64,000 bases of DNA. It comes from Pseudarthrobacter sulfonivorans (lineage in GTDB: Bacteria; Actinomycetota; Actinomycetes; Actinomycetales; Micrococcaceae). A program made the translations under genes and the position numbers. The notes under the pieces were generated by a model. The model saw only the letters and a list, made by a program, of their open reading frames with translations, searched no databases and had not been told where the DNA came from. Position 1 is the first letter of the stretch. Each line of letters begins with the position of its first letter. The stretch spans positions 248,001 through 312,000 of the forward strand of contig NZ_CP013747.1 of assembly GCF_001484605.1 (NCBI RefSeq), read 5' to 3'. Positions 16,691 through 26,112 of this stretch are shown piece after piece.

Positions 16691-18050
16691 CTACCTTGCC
16701 TCGACGCTCTCCTTTGCGGCAGCAATATCCGTGGCCTTCTCAGCACGATAGACGCGCTGCACATAGACGAAAGTAGCGCCAGAGAGGAGCAAAATGATTG
16801 CCATCGCGGTGAACGGCAGTTGCGGTCCGCCGGACAACTCGCGCAGCCAACCGGTCAACATAGGGCCTGCGAATCCCCCGAAGTTTGCGAGCGTGTTAAT
16901 GAGCGCAAGTCCGGCCGCGGCCGCGGTACCAGAGAGAATCCGCATCGGCAGCCCCCAGACGAGGGGCATCGACGAGATCACCCCGACCGCGCAAAGAGTA
17001 ACGCCGATCATGGTCATCCATGGGGTGGAAGAGTAGGCCGACAGCAGGATGCCAAAAGCGCCGACCATCATCATGATCATGATGTGCCATCCGAAGTCAC
17101 CGCGACGGGCACTGCTTCGAGCCCAAAGGATCATGCCAACTGCAGCAAATGCGTACGGGACAGAGATCAGCAGCGACGTTTCCATCCCCGAAAAGTTGGT
17201 GCCGAACTGCTTGCCGAATCCAGCGATCATGGTCGGCAGGAAGAAGCCGACACCGTAAAGGCCGTAAATGATTCCCATGGAGGCGAAGGCGAGAAGCCAC
17301 AACTTGGGATTGTTGAATGCGCCCTTCATACTTGAGTGCTTTTTGGCTTGCGGGTCAGTCTCAGCCTCGATCTCCGCCGAAATGGCCGAAGCCTGCGCCG
17401 GCGTTAGCCAACGAGCTTTGTCGGGCGTGTCGGTGATATAGAAGTACGCGATCACGCCAACGACCACCGCTGGAAGGCCCGTCATCAGGATCATAAATCG
17501 CCAGCCCTCAAGTCCCCACGCCCCGTCGCCTACGTGAATCAGCCAGGTAACTACGGGCCACGACAGACGACAGTGGGATCCCCAATAAGTAGATGGAGAT
17601 GACTTTCACACGATCACGGTTCGAGAACCAGTAGGTGAGGTAGAGCACAATCGCCGGAGCGAATCCTGCCTCAGCCACACCAAGGAGGAATCTCATGACG
17701 AGCAGCATTTCGAAGTTCTGAACAAAAGCAGTCAGCGCCGCGACGATGCCCCACGTGACCATGATCCGCATGAACCACACTCGCGCACCGAACTTTGCCA
17801 TGAGGATGTTGCTCGGCACCTCGAGCAGGATGTAGCCGATGAAGAAGATTCCTGAAGCCAACCCGAACATTGTGGCTGTGAGCTGGAGGTCTTCGGTCAT
17901 TCCGTTCGGTGCGGCGAAGGCAATCGCAGTGCGGTCAACATAGTTGATGAAGTACATGAGGGAGACGAAGGGCAGAATTCGCCAAGCTACCTTGAGGGAG
18001 ATTGCCTTTCGTTCGGCCGCGGTGACGGCCTGTGTGTGAGGGAGATCCAC
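16691..18050 (-). pseudogene. MFS permease of the anion:cation symporter type, broken by one frameshift
   Basis: The N-terminal half (from GTG at 18050, after AAGGAAATCAAC) has MYFINYVDRTAIAFAAPNGM and GYILLEVPSNILMAKFGARV, typical of the HpaX/phthalate-permease family. It runs to IYLLGIPLSSVVA near 17553, then leaves frame and stops. The other frame continues at once with VVTWLIHVGDGAWGLEGW and RFMILMTGLPAVVVGV, through the last six spans to 16691. Both halves keep good similarity, so the indel is recent or a sequencing error. Carriers of this family import aromatic or sugar acids. An upstream promoter would lie in 18051-18369, where I see no gene. Confidence 0.8.
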
Positions 18051-18369
18051 GTTGATTTCCTTACTCTTTGGAGGTGAATGACGAGACCCAGGGAACCATG
18101 ACAGATGCCCGCGCATGCTATCGCGGAATCAACTGTCTTCCCCGGTCGTCAGTTGGGGCCTGGGTTTTGTTTGATTCTCGTTAGACAAACATTTTCGTGA
18201 GCCCCGCTTCGGCGTGGCGGATCACCGGTGGTCACGAGCATCACTCTCAGGCCGCGCCGTGGGAACGATTGAGCGTTGGTGGTGATGATGGTGCCAAGGC
18301 TCCACCGGGCAGTTAGAAGCCCGTGATCAAAGTACTGCGAACGCCTCAATAGCTACATGCTTCAGGGTT

Positions 18370-20200
18370 TTGGCAATGGTTCGTAGCGGTTATACGTCTG
18401 CTGTTTTGTTCAGGGTGGTCGTTTGCCAGTTGGTGTATTCGGCGAGCCCGTGCAGGGAGTTTTCACAGCCGAGGCCCGACTGTTTGTGGCCCCCGAATGC
18501 CTGATTGGGTGCGTACTGATGCACCTCATTGATCCAGACCGTACCTGCCTCGATTCGTGCCGCGATCCGCTCCAGCGCCTGCTCGTCCTTGCCCCAGACG
18601 GAGGCGCCCAGGCCCCACTGCGTATCGTTCGCACGGGAGATGACGTCTTCCTCGTCGCGCCATTTCAGCAGGGGCAGAATCGGTCCAAAAGGTTCTTCTT
18701 GGACGATTCTCGAATCTTCGGGCGGGTTGTCCACAAAGGAAACAGGAATAAACCAACCCGGCTGCGATTCGTCGATCTGGCCGCCGAGGGCGAAGGCATA
18801 GCCGCGGTCGTTGCAGTCGGCGAAGAACTCTTTGACCTTCTCGAACTGCGGCGCGTTTTGAATAGGGCCAAGGTCCGTGTGCGGTTCCGCACCATTTCCC
18901 ACTTTGACGGTCTTCGCATACTCAACCAAGGCATCACGGACGACGTCGTAGACGTCCTCGTGAATGTAAAGACGTTTGGTTGCGTTACAGAACTGGGCAT
19001 TGTTCTGGAACGCCGCCCAGAACAGCTGGGGTGCTACCGTAGCCGGATCAACGTCAGGCAGGACAATGGCAGGGTCGTTCCCCCCAAGTTCCAAAGTCAC
19101 GCGCTTGATCGATTTGGCCGCCGAGGCCATCACGTGGCGGCCGGTCTCCGTGCTGCCTGTGAAGGCGATCTTGGCGATGCCCGGATGCGAGGTCATCCGC
19201 TTTCCGAGATCGTCTCCACCGGTGACCACGTTGAACACACCGGCGGGCAGAAGGTCCTGCACCAGCTCAGCAAGTTTGAGGGTGGTCAACGGCGTAAAAG
19301 GGCTCGGCTTAACGACGATCGTGTTGCCCGCCAAGATTGCCGGCGCAATTTTCCAGATCGCCAGCAGGATAGGAAAGTTCCAAGGCGCGATTGCCCCGAT
19401 CACTCCTAAGGGCGTGTAGCGGGTGGTGACACGCCGGTTGTCGTCATCCACGAGCACCTCTGGGGTGAGCCGCTGCTTCGCGATCTCCCGACACCAGATC
19501 GCAGAGCCCATGATCTCCCATTCCGCACCAGCCCGTGGTTTGCCCTGCTCACGGGTGAGCAGAGCCATGAACTGCTCGGAGTGTTCCTCGATACGGTCAC
19601 CGATCGCCGCAAGCACAGCGGCACGCTCCTCTATCGGCGTAGCTGCCCAGGCAGGGAACGCCCGCGCTGCCGCGGCCACGGCCTCGTCGAGCTGTTCCAC
19701 GGACGCGTCCGGCGCTTTAGCGATGACCTGGCCGGTTGCGGGGTTGAACACGTCAAAGGTTGACATTGCGCTGACAGCCTGCCCGTCGATAACCAGGGCC
19801 CAATCATCCTCAAAGGAAACCGGTGTGCGCTCTACTCCCGTAATGGTCATTTGATTCTCCATCTGTCGCCTCGTTGCGATACCGGCGGCATTGCCAGCAT
19901 CCACCTACGGTACGAGGCAACAAGGTGGCGAAACTGTAGCGTTTTAGCACAGTTCGAAACTCACCCCGGCATACCCAGCCCACGCAAGCGGCGATAAAGC
20001 GTGCTACGACTGATTCCAAGGTCCTCCGCCACACGGGACTTGTTCCCCTGATGACGTTCAAGGCTTAGGAGAAGGACCTTGTGCTCTGCCTGTTCCAAGG
20101 GGCCCAGCGGGTGTGAGGTTGACCAGGCGAGGCTTGCGGGCAAATGCCTGACGTCGATTGTGTCCCCGTCAGCGGTTTGGACTGCGTTGTGCAGGACTGC
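18370..20200. repeat. 1831-bp direct repeat, copy 2 (likely the original)
   Basis: Matches 12890-14720 with one difference seen (19209). At its right end the regulator gene continues uninterrupted past 20200, whereas copy 1 is truncated there, so this is probably the ancestral location. Confidence 0.93.
18390..19850 (-). CDS. NAD(P)-dependent aldehyde dehydrogenase, copy 2
   Basis: About 486 residues, amino-acid identical to copy 1 at 12910-14370. Catalytic cysteine in NAQFCNATKRLY and general base in VTLELGGNDPA. Here the gene keeps its intact neighbour: the AcoR-like regulator ends 110 bp upstream on the same strand, the usual arrangement in which such activators control adjacent alcohol/aldehyde dehydrogenase genes. 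Downstream is a gene-free 340 bp, then the frameshifted MFS permease and zinc alcohol dehydrogenase, which may share the transcript. Confidence 0.93.
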   Translation of the reverse strand: MTITGVERTPVSFEDDWALVIDGQAVSAMSTFDVFNPATGQVIAKAPDASVEQLDEAVAAAARAFPAWAATPIEERAAVLAAIGDRIEEHSEQFMALLTREQGKPRAGAEWEIMGSAIWCREIAKQRLTPEVLVDDDNRRVTTRYTPLGVIGAIAPWNFPILLAIWKIAPAILAGNTIVVKPSPFTPLTTLKLAELVQDLLPAGVFNVVTGGDDLGKRMTSHPGIAKIAFTGSTETGRHVMASAAKSIKRVTLELGGNDPAIVLPDVDPATVAPQLFWAAFQNNAQFCNATKRLYIHEDVYDVVRDALVEYAKTVKVGNGAEPHTDLGPIQNAPQFEKVKEFFADCNDRGYAFALGGQIDESQPGWFIPVSFVDNPPEDSRIVQEEPFGPILPLLKWRDEEDVISRANDTQWGLGASVWGKDEQALERIAARIEAGTVWINEVHQYAPNQAFGGHKQSGLGCENSLHGLAEYTNWQTTTLNKTADV

Positions 20201-21568
20201 ACGGAGCTCCGTGATGTTGCCTGGCCATGAGTAGTTGGTCAAGCGGTGGAGCGCTGCGGCGGTCATCCCGGACTCCTGACTGAGCCCCTGCAAAATGCTG
20301 CGTGCGAGGTTGGGGATCTCCTGCATCCGCCCCCGCAGGGGCGGAAGCTCGACGCGTGTGGGGAAAGTTGCCAGCCGCGCGGTCTGAAGCCCTTCAAAGC
20401 CTGCGGTCCCGACCGCCCAGACGGAGGACTGCCCCAATCCTCTGGCCACAACCTCGGCAAGCTTCGGATCGTAGCGATCGAAGTCGTCTACCAACAGAAG
20501 TGTTGAATCGTCCGTTTCAGCTATGAGCTTCAGCGCTTCGGGCGGATTGGTAGCGGGGGAAATCGAGGCAATACGCTTTCCTTCACCAATTTGTCGGGCC
20601 TTCGTGGTTCGTCCCGTCCCGGGCTCACCCATTAGCAATGCCCGTAGCTTTCGTTCACGGATCCTCTTGAGTTCCAGGTCGAACCGACCAGAAACACCCT
20701 CGGTCCGTGAACGGCGGCGAGCCTGTTCCCAGCCGGGGATTTCCACGACGAAAGAGCCTGGGGCGCCGTCCACCGGAATGACCAAAGCGCTCGGTCCGAG
20801 TCCGCGACCACGGCTCTGGAGCGGCACGATGTGCTCCCGCTCAGACTGCTCCAGGCTGCTGAAGACGGAACGTAGCTCCAAAAGCGATTCCTCTTCCACT
20901 TGCTGTGTAGCGGCGTCGTTCATGAGTGTCACATCCCGGCCGAAAGCAATTACAGGGCCCTTGGAGCGGGCGACCCGTGCTTGATAGGCGCCCAAGAGCC
21001 TTATGTGGCTAGAAGGGCTTGCCAGCAGCAGCCGCCCCTCGATCGCACGGGCGGTTGAGACGATGAGTGCCCGCATGAGGCTCTTGGACTCCGAAGACAG
21101 GCCGGTAATGTCCAATACTCCTTCCATCACTCCAGTAATTGGGTGGACGATCGGATGTCCGTAGCAGTTAAATCCGTGCAGCTGGGCAAGATAGTGCTCT
21201 TCCCCGGAAACAAAAACTCCCGTCCGTGTTTCGAAGACCGTCGAAAGGGCGTTTGTTCCAGTGTTTTCCTCCGAGTAGGTTGCCCCGGGCACCGCGAATA
21301 CACGATCGAGCTCACGGGCAACTCTTCGTTCCCCACAACGACGCGTAATGATTCGTTGATTCCGGTCGGCCAGAAGCAGTGCGCAGTCGGTTTCGCGTAA
21401 CTGGTGCGCGAGATCCTCGATGACCGGTTCAGCCGCTCGCGCAAGAAAGCCAGAGAAGTCAATGCCGTCGTTGACTGTGGCCCGAACCTCCGCATCGCGG
21501 CTCAGCCCGGTGCTTTCGATTCTGTTCCACGAGTGCAGGATCTCGGCCCGCACAACTTCGATGCCCAT
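19961..21568 (-). CDS. AcoR-like GAF/AAA/Fis transcriptional activator lacking the sigma-54 loop
   Basis: About 535 residues. Residues 1-200 form a GAF-type sensor (HSWNRIESTGLSRDAEV, then EENTGTNALSTVFETRTGVF). A degenerate AAA core follows, with Walker A GEPGTGRTTKARQIG and Walker B TLLLVDDFDRYDP, then LPPLRGRMQEIPNLARSIL and the Fis-type helix-turn-helix NKSRVAEDLGISRSTLYRRL. Only about 45 residues separate Walker A from Walker B and no GAFTGA loop is present, so it should not activate sigma-54 polymerase; actinobacteria lack that factor. ATG at 21568 follows GAGGAGGTGCGA. It likely senses an alcohol or aldehyde intermediate and activates the aldehyde dehydrogenase next to it. The gene-free 318 bp upstream contains a strong hairpin. 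Confidence 0.88.
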   Translation of the reverse strand: MGIEVVRAEILHSWNRIESTGLSRDAEVRATVNDGIDFSGFLARAAEPVIEDLAHQLRETDCALLLADRNQRIITRRCGERRVARELDRVFAVPGATYSEENTGTNALSTVFETRTGVFVSGEEHYLAQLHGFNCYGHPIVHPITGVMEGVLDITGLSSESKSLMRALIVSTARAIEGRLLLASPSSHIRLLGAYQARVARSKGPVIAFGRDVTLMNDAATQQVEEESLLELRSVFSSLEQSEREHIVPLQSRGRGLGPSALVIPVDGAPGSFVVEIPGWEQARRRSRTEGVSGRFDLELKRIRERKLRALLMGEPGTGRTTKARQIGEGKRIASISPATNPPEALKLIAETDDSTLLLVDDFDRYDPKLAEVVARGLGQSSVWAVGTAGFEGLQTARLATFPTRVELPPLRGRMQEIPNLARSILQGLSQESGMTAAALHRLTNYSWPGNITELRAVLHNAVQTADGDTIDVRHLPASLAWSTSHPLGPLEQAEHKVLLLSLERHQGNKSRVAEDLGISRSTLYRRLRGLGMPG

Positions 21569-21672
21569 TCGCACCTCCTCGTTCTGCCACCTATCCGCGG
21601 CATGCCTCATTTTGGCCGGCTTTGGCACCGTCCACCGACAGGGTCCTCCCCATCGAAAAGATCATGAATCAT

Positions 21673-21717
21673 GCCCGAGAGGTCTTTCCCGAGTTCCACG
21701 GGAAAGACCTCTCGGGC
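21673..21717. terminator. Perfect 18-bp hairpin between two minus-strand operons
   Basis: GCCCGAGAGGTCTTTCCC and its exact complement flank a 9-nt loop (GAGTTCCAC). It lies 170 bp beyond the semialdehyde dehydrogenase stop and 105 bp before the AcoR-like start. No U-tract follows on either strand, so intrinsic termination is uncertain. The rest of 21569-21886 shows no gene. Confidence 0.5.
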
Positions 21718-21886
21718 TATGTGGCGCAAGCGTACTGCTCCGGTATCCAAGGCGTCGTTGCTGACTGCTCCGCTGACCGATCGCTCGAGGAGCGGTCACG
21801 GACGCGCTTCTGTTACCCATCCCGTTTGTATATTGCGTCACGAAGCACCGATCGGCGTCATGAGCGCTTTCCGTTCCTGCCTGTTG

Positions 21887-23371
21887 TCAACTGGCGTAGG
21901 GGTCGGCGATGCCGATGTATTGGGTGTAGAGGTATTCCTCGATGCCTTCGAGGCCGCCTTCACGTCCGAGTCCGGATTGCTTGACGCCGCCGAAGGGGGC
22001 GGCGGCGTTGGAGATGACGCCGGCGTTCAGGCCCAGCATGCCGGTCTCGAGCCGTTCGCCCATCCGGATGCCGCGGTTCAGGTCGCGCGTGAAGACGTAC
22101 GCCACCAGCCCGTACTCGGTGTTGTTGGCCAGGCGAACGGCTTCGTCCTCGGTGCCGAAGGTGATGATCGGGGCGACGGGGCCGAAGATTTCCTCGGACA
22201 GTATCCGCGTGCCTTCGGTGACGCCGGTGAGGATGGTGGGCTGGTAGAAGTAGCCCGGGCCCTCGGCCGGGGCGCCGCCCAGGACAGCCTTGGCGCCGGA
22301 GGCCACGGCGTCGGTGACGAGTTCGTGGACTTTGTCCCGGCTCTCGGCATCGATCAGCGGGCCGACCTTGGACTCCGGTTCGGTGCCGCGGGCGGTGGTC
22401 ATGTCCGCCATTTTCGCGGCGAACTTCGCCGCGAATTCGTCGGCAACGGATTCGTGCACGATGAACCGGTTCGCCGCGGTGCAGGCCTCGCCCATGTTCC
22501 GCAGCTTCGCCAGCATCGCCCCGGCGACGGCGGCGTCCAGGTCGGCGTCCCCGAAGACCACGAACGGGGCGTTCCCGCCGAGCTCCATCGACGTCCGCAG
22601 GACGGTCTCGGACGCGTCGGCGAGCAGCCGGCGGCCCACCTCGGTGGAGCCGGTGAACGAGAGTTTGCGCAGGCGCTGGTCCTTGATCAGCGGGCCGGTT
22701 GTGGCCCCTGCCGTGGACGTGGGGATGACGTTCAGGACTCCGGCGGGCAGGCCGGCTTCCTGCATGACCGCGGCGAACAGCTGCGAGGTCAGCGGAGTCA
22801 GGTTGGCGGACTTCAGCACCATGGTGCAGCCGGCCGCGACAGCAGGAGCGATCTTGCGGGTGGCCATGGCCAGCGGGAAGTTCCACGGCGTGATCAAAAG
22901 GCACGGACCGACGGGCTTCTTCGTCACCAGCAGGCGGGACTTCCCGTCCGGGGAGACCGAATAGCGGCCGAACGCGCGGACGGCTTCCTCAGAGAACCAG
23001 CGCAGGAACTCGGCACCGTAAGTGACTTCGCCGCGGGCCTCGGCGAGCGGCTTGCCCATTTCCATGGTCATGAGCAACGCGAAGTCCTCGGCCCGCGCCA
23101 TAACCATCTCAAAGGCACGGCGCAGGATCTCGCCGCGTTCACGCGGCGGGACCTTCGCCCACGACTCCTGCGCGGCAACCGCGGCGTCCAGGGCCGCGCG
23201 GCCGTCCACGGGACCGGCGTCAGCGATGCTCAACAGCACCTTGCCCGTGGCGGGATCCTCGACGTCGAACGTCTTCCCGGAAGCGGCACGCCGCCACTCA
23301 CCACCGATCAGCAGGCCGGTCGGAACAGAGGCCAGCAGTGCGGCCTCAGCGTCAGGACGTTGCGTAAGCAT
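21887..23371 (-). CDS. gabD: Succinate-semialdehyde dehydrogenase-type aldehyde dehydrogenase
   Basis: About 494 residues. GabD-type signatures: ITPWNFPLAMATRKIAPA, KLSFTGSTEVGRRL, the catalytic glutamate in SMELGGNAPFVVF, the catalytic cysteine in NMGEACTAANRF, and EEIFGPVAPIITF. The cofactor lysine is KSANLTPL. The ATG at 23371 lies inside the end of the upstream ThDP-enzyme gene (20-bp overlap in another frame), which implies translational coupling. A 2-oxoacid decarboxylase next to a semialdehyde dehydrogenase would turn a 2-oxodiacid such as 2-oxoglutarate into the shorter diacid. The paired roles are inference; the enzyme class is secure. Confidence 0.9.
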   Translation of the reverse strand: MLTQRPDAEAALLASVPTGLLIGGEWRRAASGKTFDVEDPATGKVLLSIADAGPVDGRAALDAAVAAQESWAKVPPRERGEILRRAFEMVMARAEDFALLMTMEMGKPLAEARGEVTYGAEFLRWFSEEAVRAFGRYSVSPDGKSRLLVTKKPVGPCLLITPWNFPLAMATRKIAPAVAAGCTMVLKSANLTPLTSQLFAAVMQEAGLPAGVLNVIPTSTAGATTGPLIKDQRLRKLSFTGSTEVGRRLLADASETVLRTSMELGGNAPFVVFGDADLDAAVAGAMLAKLRNMGEACTAANRFIVHESVADEFAAKFAAKMADMTTARGTEPESKVGPLIDAESRDKVHELVTDAVASGAKAVLGGAPAEGPGYFYQPTILTGVTEGTRILSEEIFGPVAPIITFGTEDEAVRLANNTEYGLVAYVFTRDLNRGIRMGERLETGMLGLNAGVISNAAAPFGGVKQSGLGREGGLEGIEEYLYTQYIGIADPYAS

Positions 23372-25067
23372 TGATTCGCTCCTCGCCGGCATCCCAGGCA
23401 CGCACGGGCGCGTAGGCATCCGGGTCCGTGATGACATCGATAACGGTGGTGTTGCTGGACGCGAGTGCGTCTGCCAGTGCGGCACGCAGGTCCTCGGCCT
23501 TGTCCACGAGCACGCCGGCTGCTCCCGTAGACCGTGCCATCGCGGCATGGTCGACCGGTGCAAAAGCGATGGCGGTCGTTGTCTGGTCGAAGAAGAAGTT
23601 CTCGGCGTGACGCTGGTATCCGAGCAGGGCATTGTTCAAAACGATGACCACTACCGGGATGTTTTCGCGAACTGCTGTCTCGAGTTCGGACCAGACGTGC
23701 GCGAACCCGCCGTCGCCCACGATTGCCACCACTCGGGAGGCTGGGCTGGCCAGTTTGGCGCCCATTCCCAGCGGAAGGCCCCAGCCGAGCCCGGCCAGGC
23801 CGCGTGGAACAAGGAAACGCTGCCCGGGGCGGCGCGACGTGAGGTAGCTAGTAACCCAGATCGAAGAGTAGCTAGCGTCGGCGACAACGATGTCGGTGGG
23901 TTCGAGGAGTGCGTCCAATTCTGCCAGGATCCGCTCGGGTGCGACAGGCGAGGAGTCCGAAGCCAAGAGTTCCGCTATCGCGGCTTTGTGCTGGCGACGC
24001 CCGTCCTCAATCGTGGCAACAAGGCCGGCTAACGCAGCCTCGCGCTTTGTCAGGTCGAGCTTATCCAGCGCTGCAGTGAGGTCTTCGATCGCCGCTCGAG
24101 CGTCCCCGAGTAGACGAATTGATTCGTAGTTCCGGCCGATCTCGAGACCATCAACGTCTATGTGGATGTACGTTGCGTCCGGCGAGGTCAGCGTCCAGTT
24201 GTCGGTACCGTTCTCATTCGTGCGCGTGCCGATAAGTACGACGACGTCGGCATTCGAGATGAGGGGCAGGTGGAAGTGCGCGGGACCGTTCTTGCCGGTG
24301 ATGTTTGCCGCGACGCCAAGCGAGAGCGGAGCGGTCTCATCCACCGCACCCTTGCCCATGTTGGTAGTAGCCACCGGGAGGTATGCGCGCTCCTGAAGCT
24401 GCGCGAGTTCTTCAACGGCATCCGAGACATGAACTCCGCCGCCGGCGATGATCAGAGGCGACTGTGCATTCGCGATAAGCTCTGCCGCGCGAGCGACTGC
24501 GTCCGCAGCTGGCCGCGGGCGATCCAGCGGGAATTGGCCAAGGTTTTGGGTACGCCGGAATTTGCTCGGCACCGATTTGAGGCCAAGGACGTCCTTGGGA
24601 AGCAACAAAACGACTGGGCCGGGTCGGCCACTGTTGGCGATGGTCATAGCGAGGTCGACGTAATCTTCGGCGCGGGACGGGTCATCAATGCGACGGGTCC
24701 ATTTCGAGACACCGGCAAACAACGCCTCGTGGTCGAGTTCCTGGAACGCGTTCCGATCGCGAACCGATGAGGGGACTTCCTGAACGAGAACGAGCATAGG
24801 GATGGAGGCCTTTAGCGCCTCGGCCATTGGTGCGACGAAAAGCGTGGCTGCCGGACCGTTCTGGGCGGCCACCACTCCGATTTGCCCTGAAATGCGGGAG
24901 AAGCCGTCGGACATGACTCCCGCGGCGTTCTCGGTCCGGTAAAAGATTTGCCGGATGCCGATCTTTTCGGCTGCCAGCAGCAAGGCCGTCGGATTGCTCT
25001 GACCGAAGATGGCTTTTACACCGTGACGGCTCAAGGCCGCCGCGATGACGTCAGCGACAGTACTCAT
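23352..25067 (-). CDS. Thiamine diphosphate-dependent decarboxylase/synthase family enzyme
   Basis: About 571 residues with the three domains of the acetolactate synthase/benzoylformate decarboxylase superfamily. Residues 1-170 hold the PYR domain (AIFGQSNPTALLLAAEK, then YRTENAAGVMSDGFSR with the activating glutamate). The middle domain has NITGKNGPAHFHLPL and IGTRTNENGTDNW. The PP domain has the ThDP/Mg motif IVGDGGFAHVWSELETAV, ending VVIVLNN. ATG at 25067 follows AGGAGGAATACCC. Coupling to a semialdehyde dehydrogenase argues for 2-oxoacid decarboxylation rather than acetolactate formation. Two palindromes lie just upstream (25086-25100 and 25122-25141). Confidence 0.88.
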   Translation of the reverse strand: MSTVADVIAAALSRHGVKAIFGQSNPTALLLAAEKIGIRQIFYRTENAAGVMSDGFSRISGQIGVVAAQNGPAATLFVAPMAEALKASIPMLVLVQEVPSSVRDRNAFQELDHEALFAGVSKWTRRIDDPSRAEDYVDLAMTIANSGRPGPVVLLLPKDVLGLKSVPSKFRRTQNLGQFPLDRPRPAADAVARAAELIANAQSPLIIAGGGVHVSDAVEELAQLQERAYLPVATTNMGKGAVDETAPLSLGVAANITGKNGPAHFHLPLISNADVVVLIGTRTNENGTDNWTLTSPDATYIHIDVDGLEIGRNYESIRLLGDARAAIEDLTAALDKLDLTKREAALAGLVATIEDGRRQHKAAIAELLASDSSPVAPERILAELDALLEPTDIVVADASYSSIWVTSYLTSRRPGQRFLVPRGLAGLGWGLPLGMGAKLASPASRVVAIVGDGGFAHVWSELETAVRENIPVVVIVLNNALLGYQRHAENFFFDQTTTAIAFAPVDHAAMARSTGAAGVLVDKAEDLRAALADALASSNTTVIDVITDPDAYAPVRAWDAGEERINAYATS

Positions 25068-25085
25068 GGGTATTCCTCCTGGTTT

Positions 25086-25141
25086 CTCCAAAAGTTGGAG
25101 TAGATCTCGTTGTGCGTGTGTGTATCGGACGTAGCCGATAC
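25086..25141. promoter_or_regulatory. Two small palindromes upstream of the ThDP-enzyme gene
   Basis: CTCCAA-AAG-TTGGAG at 25086-25100 lies next to the ribosome site, and GTATCGG-ACGTAG-CCGATAC at 25122-25141 lies 55 bp before the start. Both are perfect. They could be operators or an internal control point between the SDR gene and the decarboxylase pair; the regulator is unknown. Confidence 0.4.
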
Positions 25142-25238
25142 GGAGAAGAAGCGTGTGCCCCCGTAACGCGGGGCAGCGTCGTCATCCCAGACCGTGCTTT
25201 CGGCGTTGAGGCAGCGACAGCGACGCCGGCTGGTTATG

Positions 25239-26048
25239 TCAGGCATTGACAGTGATGCTGCTGCCTCCATCGACGGGCAGTGCCGCACCCGTGATGAAGG
25301 AGGCGTCGTCGGAGGCCAGAAACACTGCAGCTCGCGCGACGTCCCATGCCGTCCCCATCGTGTGGCGTAGTGGGACTCGAGCAGCACGGGATCGTACGAC
25401 GTCCTCACGGGTGGCGCCGCCCAAACCGATCCGGTTTTCGACAGCCATCGGAGTGTCCATGATGCCCGGAATGATGGCGTTCGCTCGGATACCGAACTCG
25501 GCGTTGGTGATTGCCACGTGTTCTGTCATGCGCAGGACGCCGGCCTTCGATGTGCTGTACGCGATGCCGGGGTGGTGCATCACGGCGGCGAGTGACGCGA
25601 TGTTGATGATGGCGCCACCACCTTGTGGCCGCATGACGCGCAGCGCGTGCTTGCAGGTGAGGACCATGCCCGTCAGGTTGACGGCAGTGATGTGAGCGAA
25701 AGCTTCCGCGTCGATGTCAATGACGGGGGCGTCGCCGCCTGTAATGCTGATCCCTACGTTATTGTGCAGGATGTCCAGCCGTCCCCACCGATCTGTGCAG
25801 GCGGCGATCATTGCCTCGATGTCGCTCTCGGCGGTTACTTCCACGCGGACGGCCGTGGCTTCGCCGCCCTCCTCCGTGATCGCGCGTACGGTGTCTTCTG
25901 CTGCGGCAAGGTCTCGGTCTGCGACCATGACTTTGGCGCCCTCGCGGGCGAAGAGCATGGCCGTGGCCCTACCGTTGCCGATCGTCTGACCGGGAGTCTG
26001 TCCACCGCCTACTACGATGGCGACTTTGTCCTTCAAGCGCTGAGTCAT
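25239..26048 (-). CDS. Short-chain dehydrogenase/reductase (SDR)
   Basis: 269 residues. The cofactor loop is variant, VVGGGQTPGQTIGNGRATAM, with an insertion between the first and last glycines of the usual TGxxxGIG. Other landmarks are normal: HNNVGISITGGD, the catalytic serine in IINIASLAAV, YSTSKAGVLRMTEH with the Tyr/Lys pair, and the C-terminal ITGAALPVDGGSSITVNA. ATG at 26048 follows AAGGACAATTCA. Sits between the lactonase-like amidohydrolase and the ThDP enzyme on one strand. It likely oxidises a hydroxy intermediate to a ketone or a lactol to a lactone, as in sugar-acid or hydroxy-acid pathways with COG3618 lactonases. Confidence 0.88.
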   Translation of the reverse strand: MTQRLKDKVAIVVGGGQTPGQTIGNGRATAMLFAREGAKVMVADRDLAAAEDTVRAITEEGGEATAVRVEVTAESDIEAMIAACTDRWGRLDILHNNVGISITGGDAPVIDIDAEAFAHITAVNLTGMVLTCKHALRVMRPQGGGAIINIASLAAVMHHPGIAYSTSKAGVLRMTEHVAITNAEFGIRANAIIPGIMDTPMAVENRIGLGGATREDVVRSRAARVPLRHTMGTAWDVARAAVFLASDDASFITGAALPVDGGSSITVNA

Positions 26049-26112
26049 TGAATTGTCCTTTTACTTAGTCAGTTGCTACGAGGTATGTGCCCCTCGGGGA
26101 TTTCGATCCGAT

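Noticed and set aside
12890..20200. Composite transposon made from the direct repeats
   Set aside because: No transposase, terminal inverted repeat or target duplication is visible at the repeat borders.
21671..23374. 567-codon open frame on the plus strand
   Set aside because: It is antisense to a clearly conserved aldehyde dehydrogenase and has the glycine/arginine-rich composition expected of a GC-rich shadow frame.
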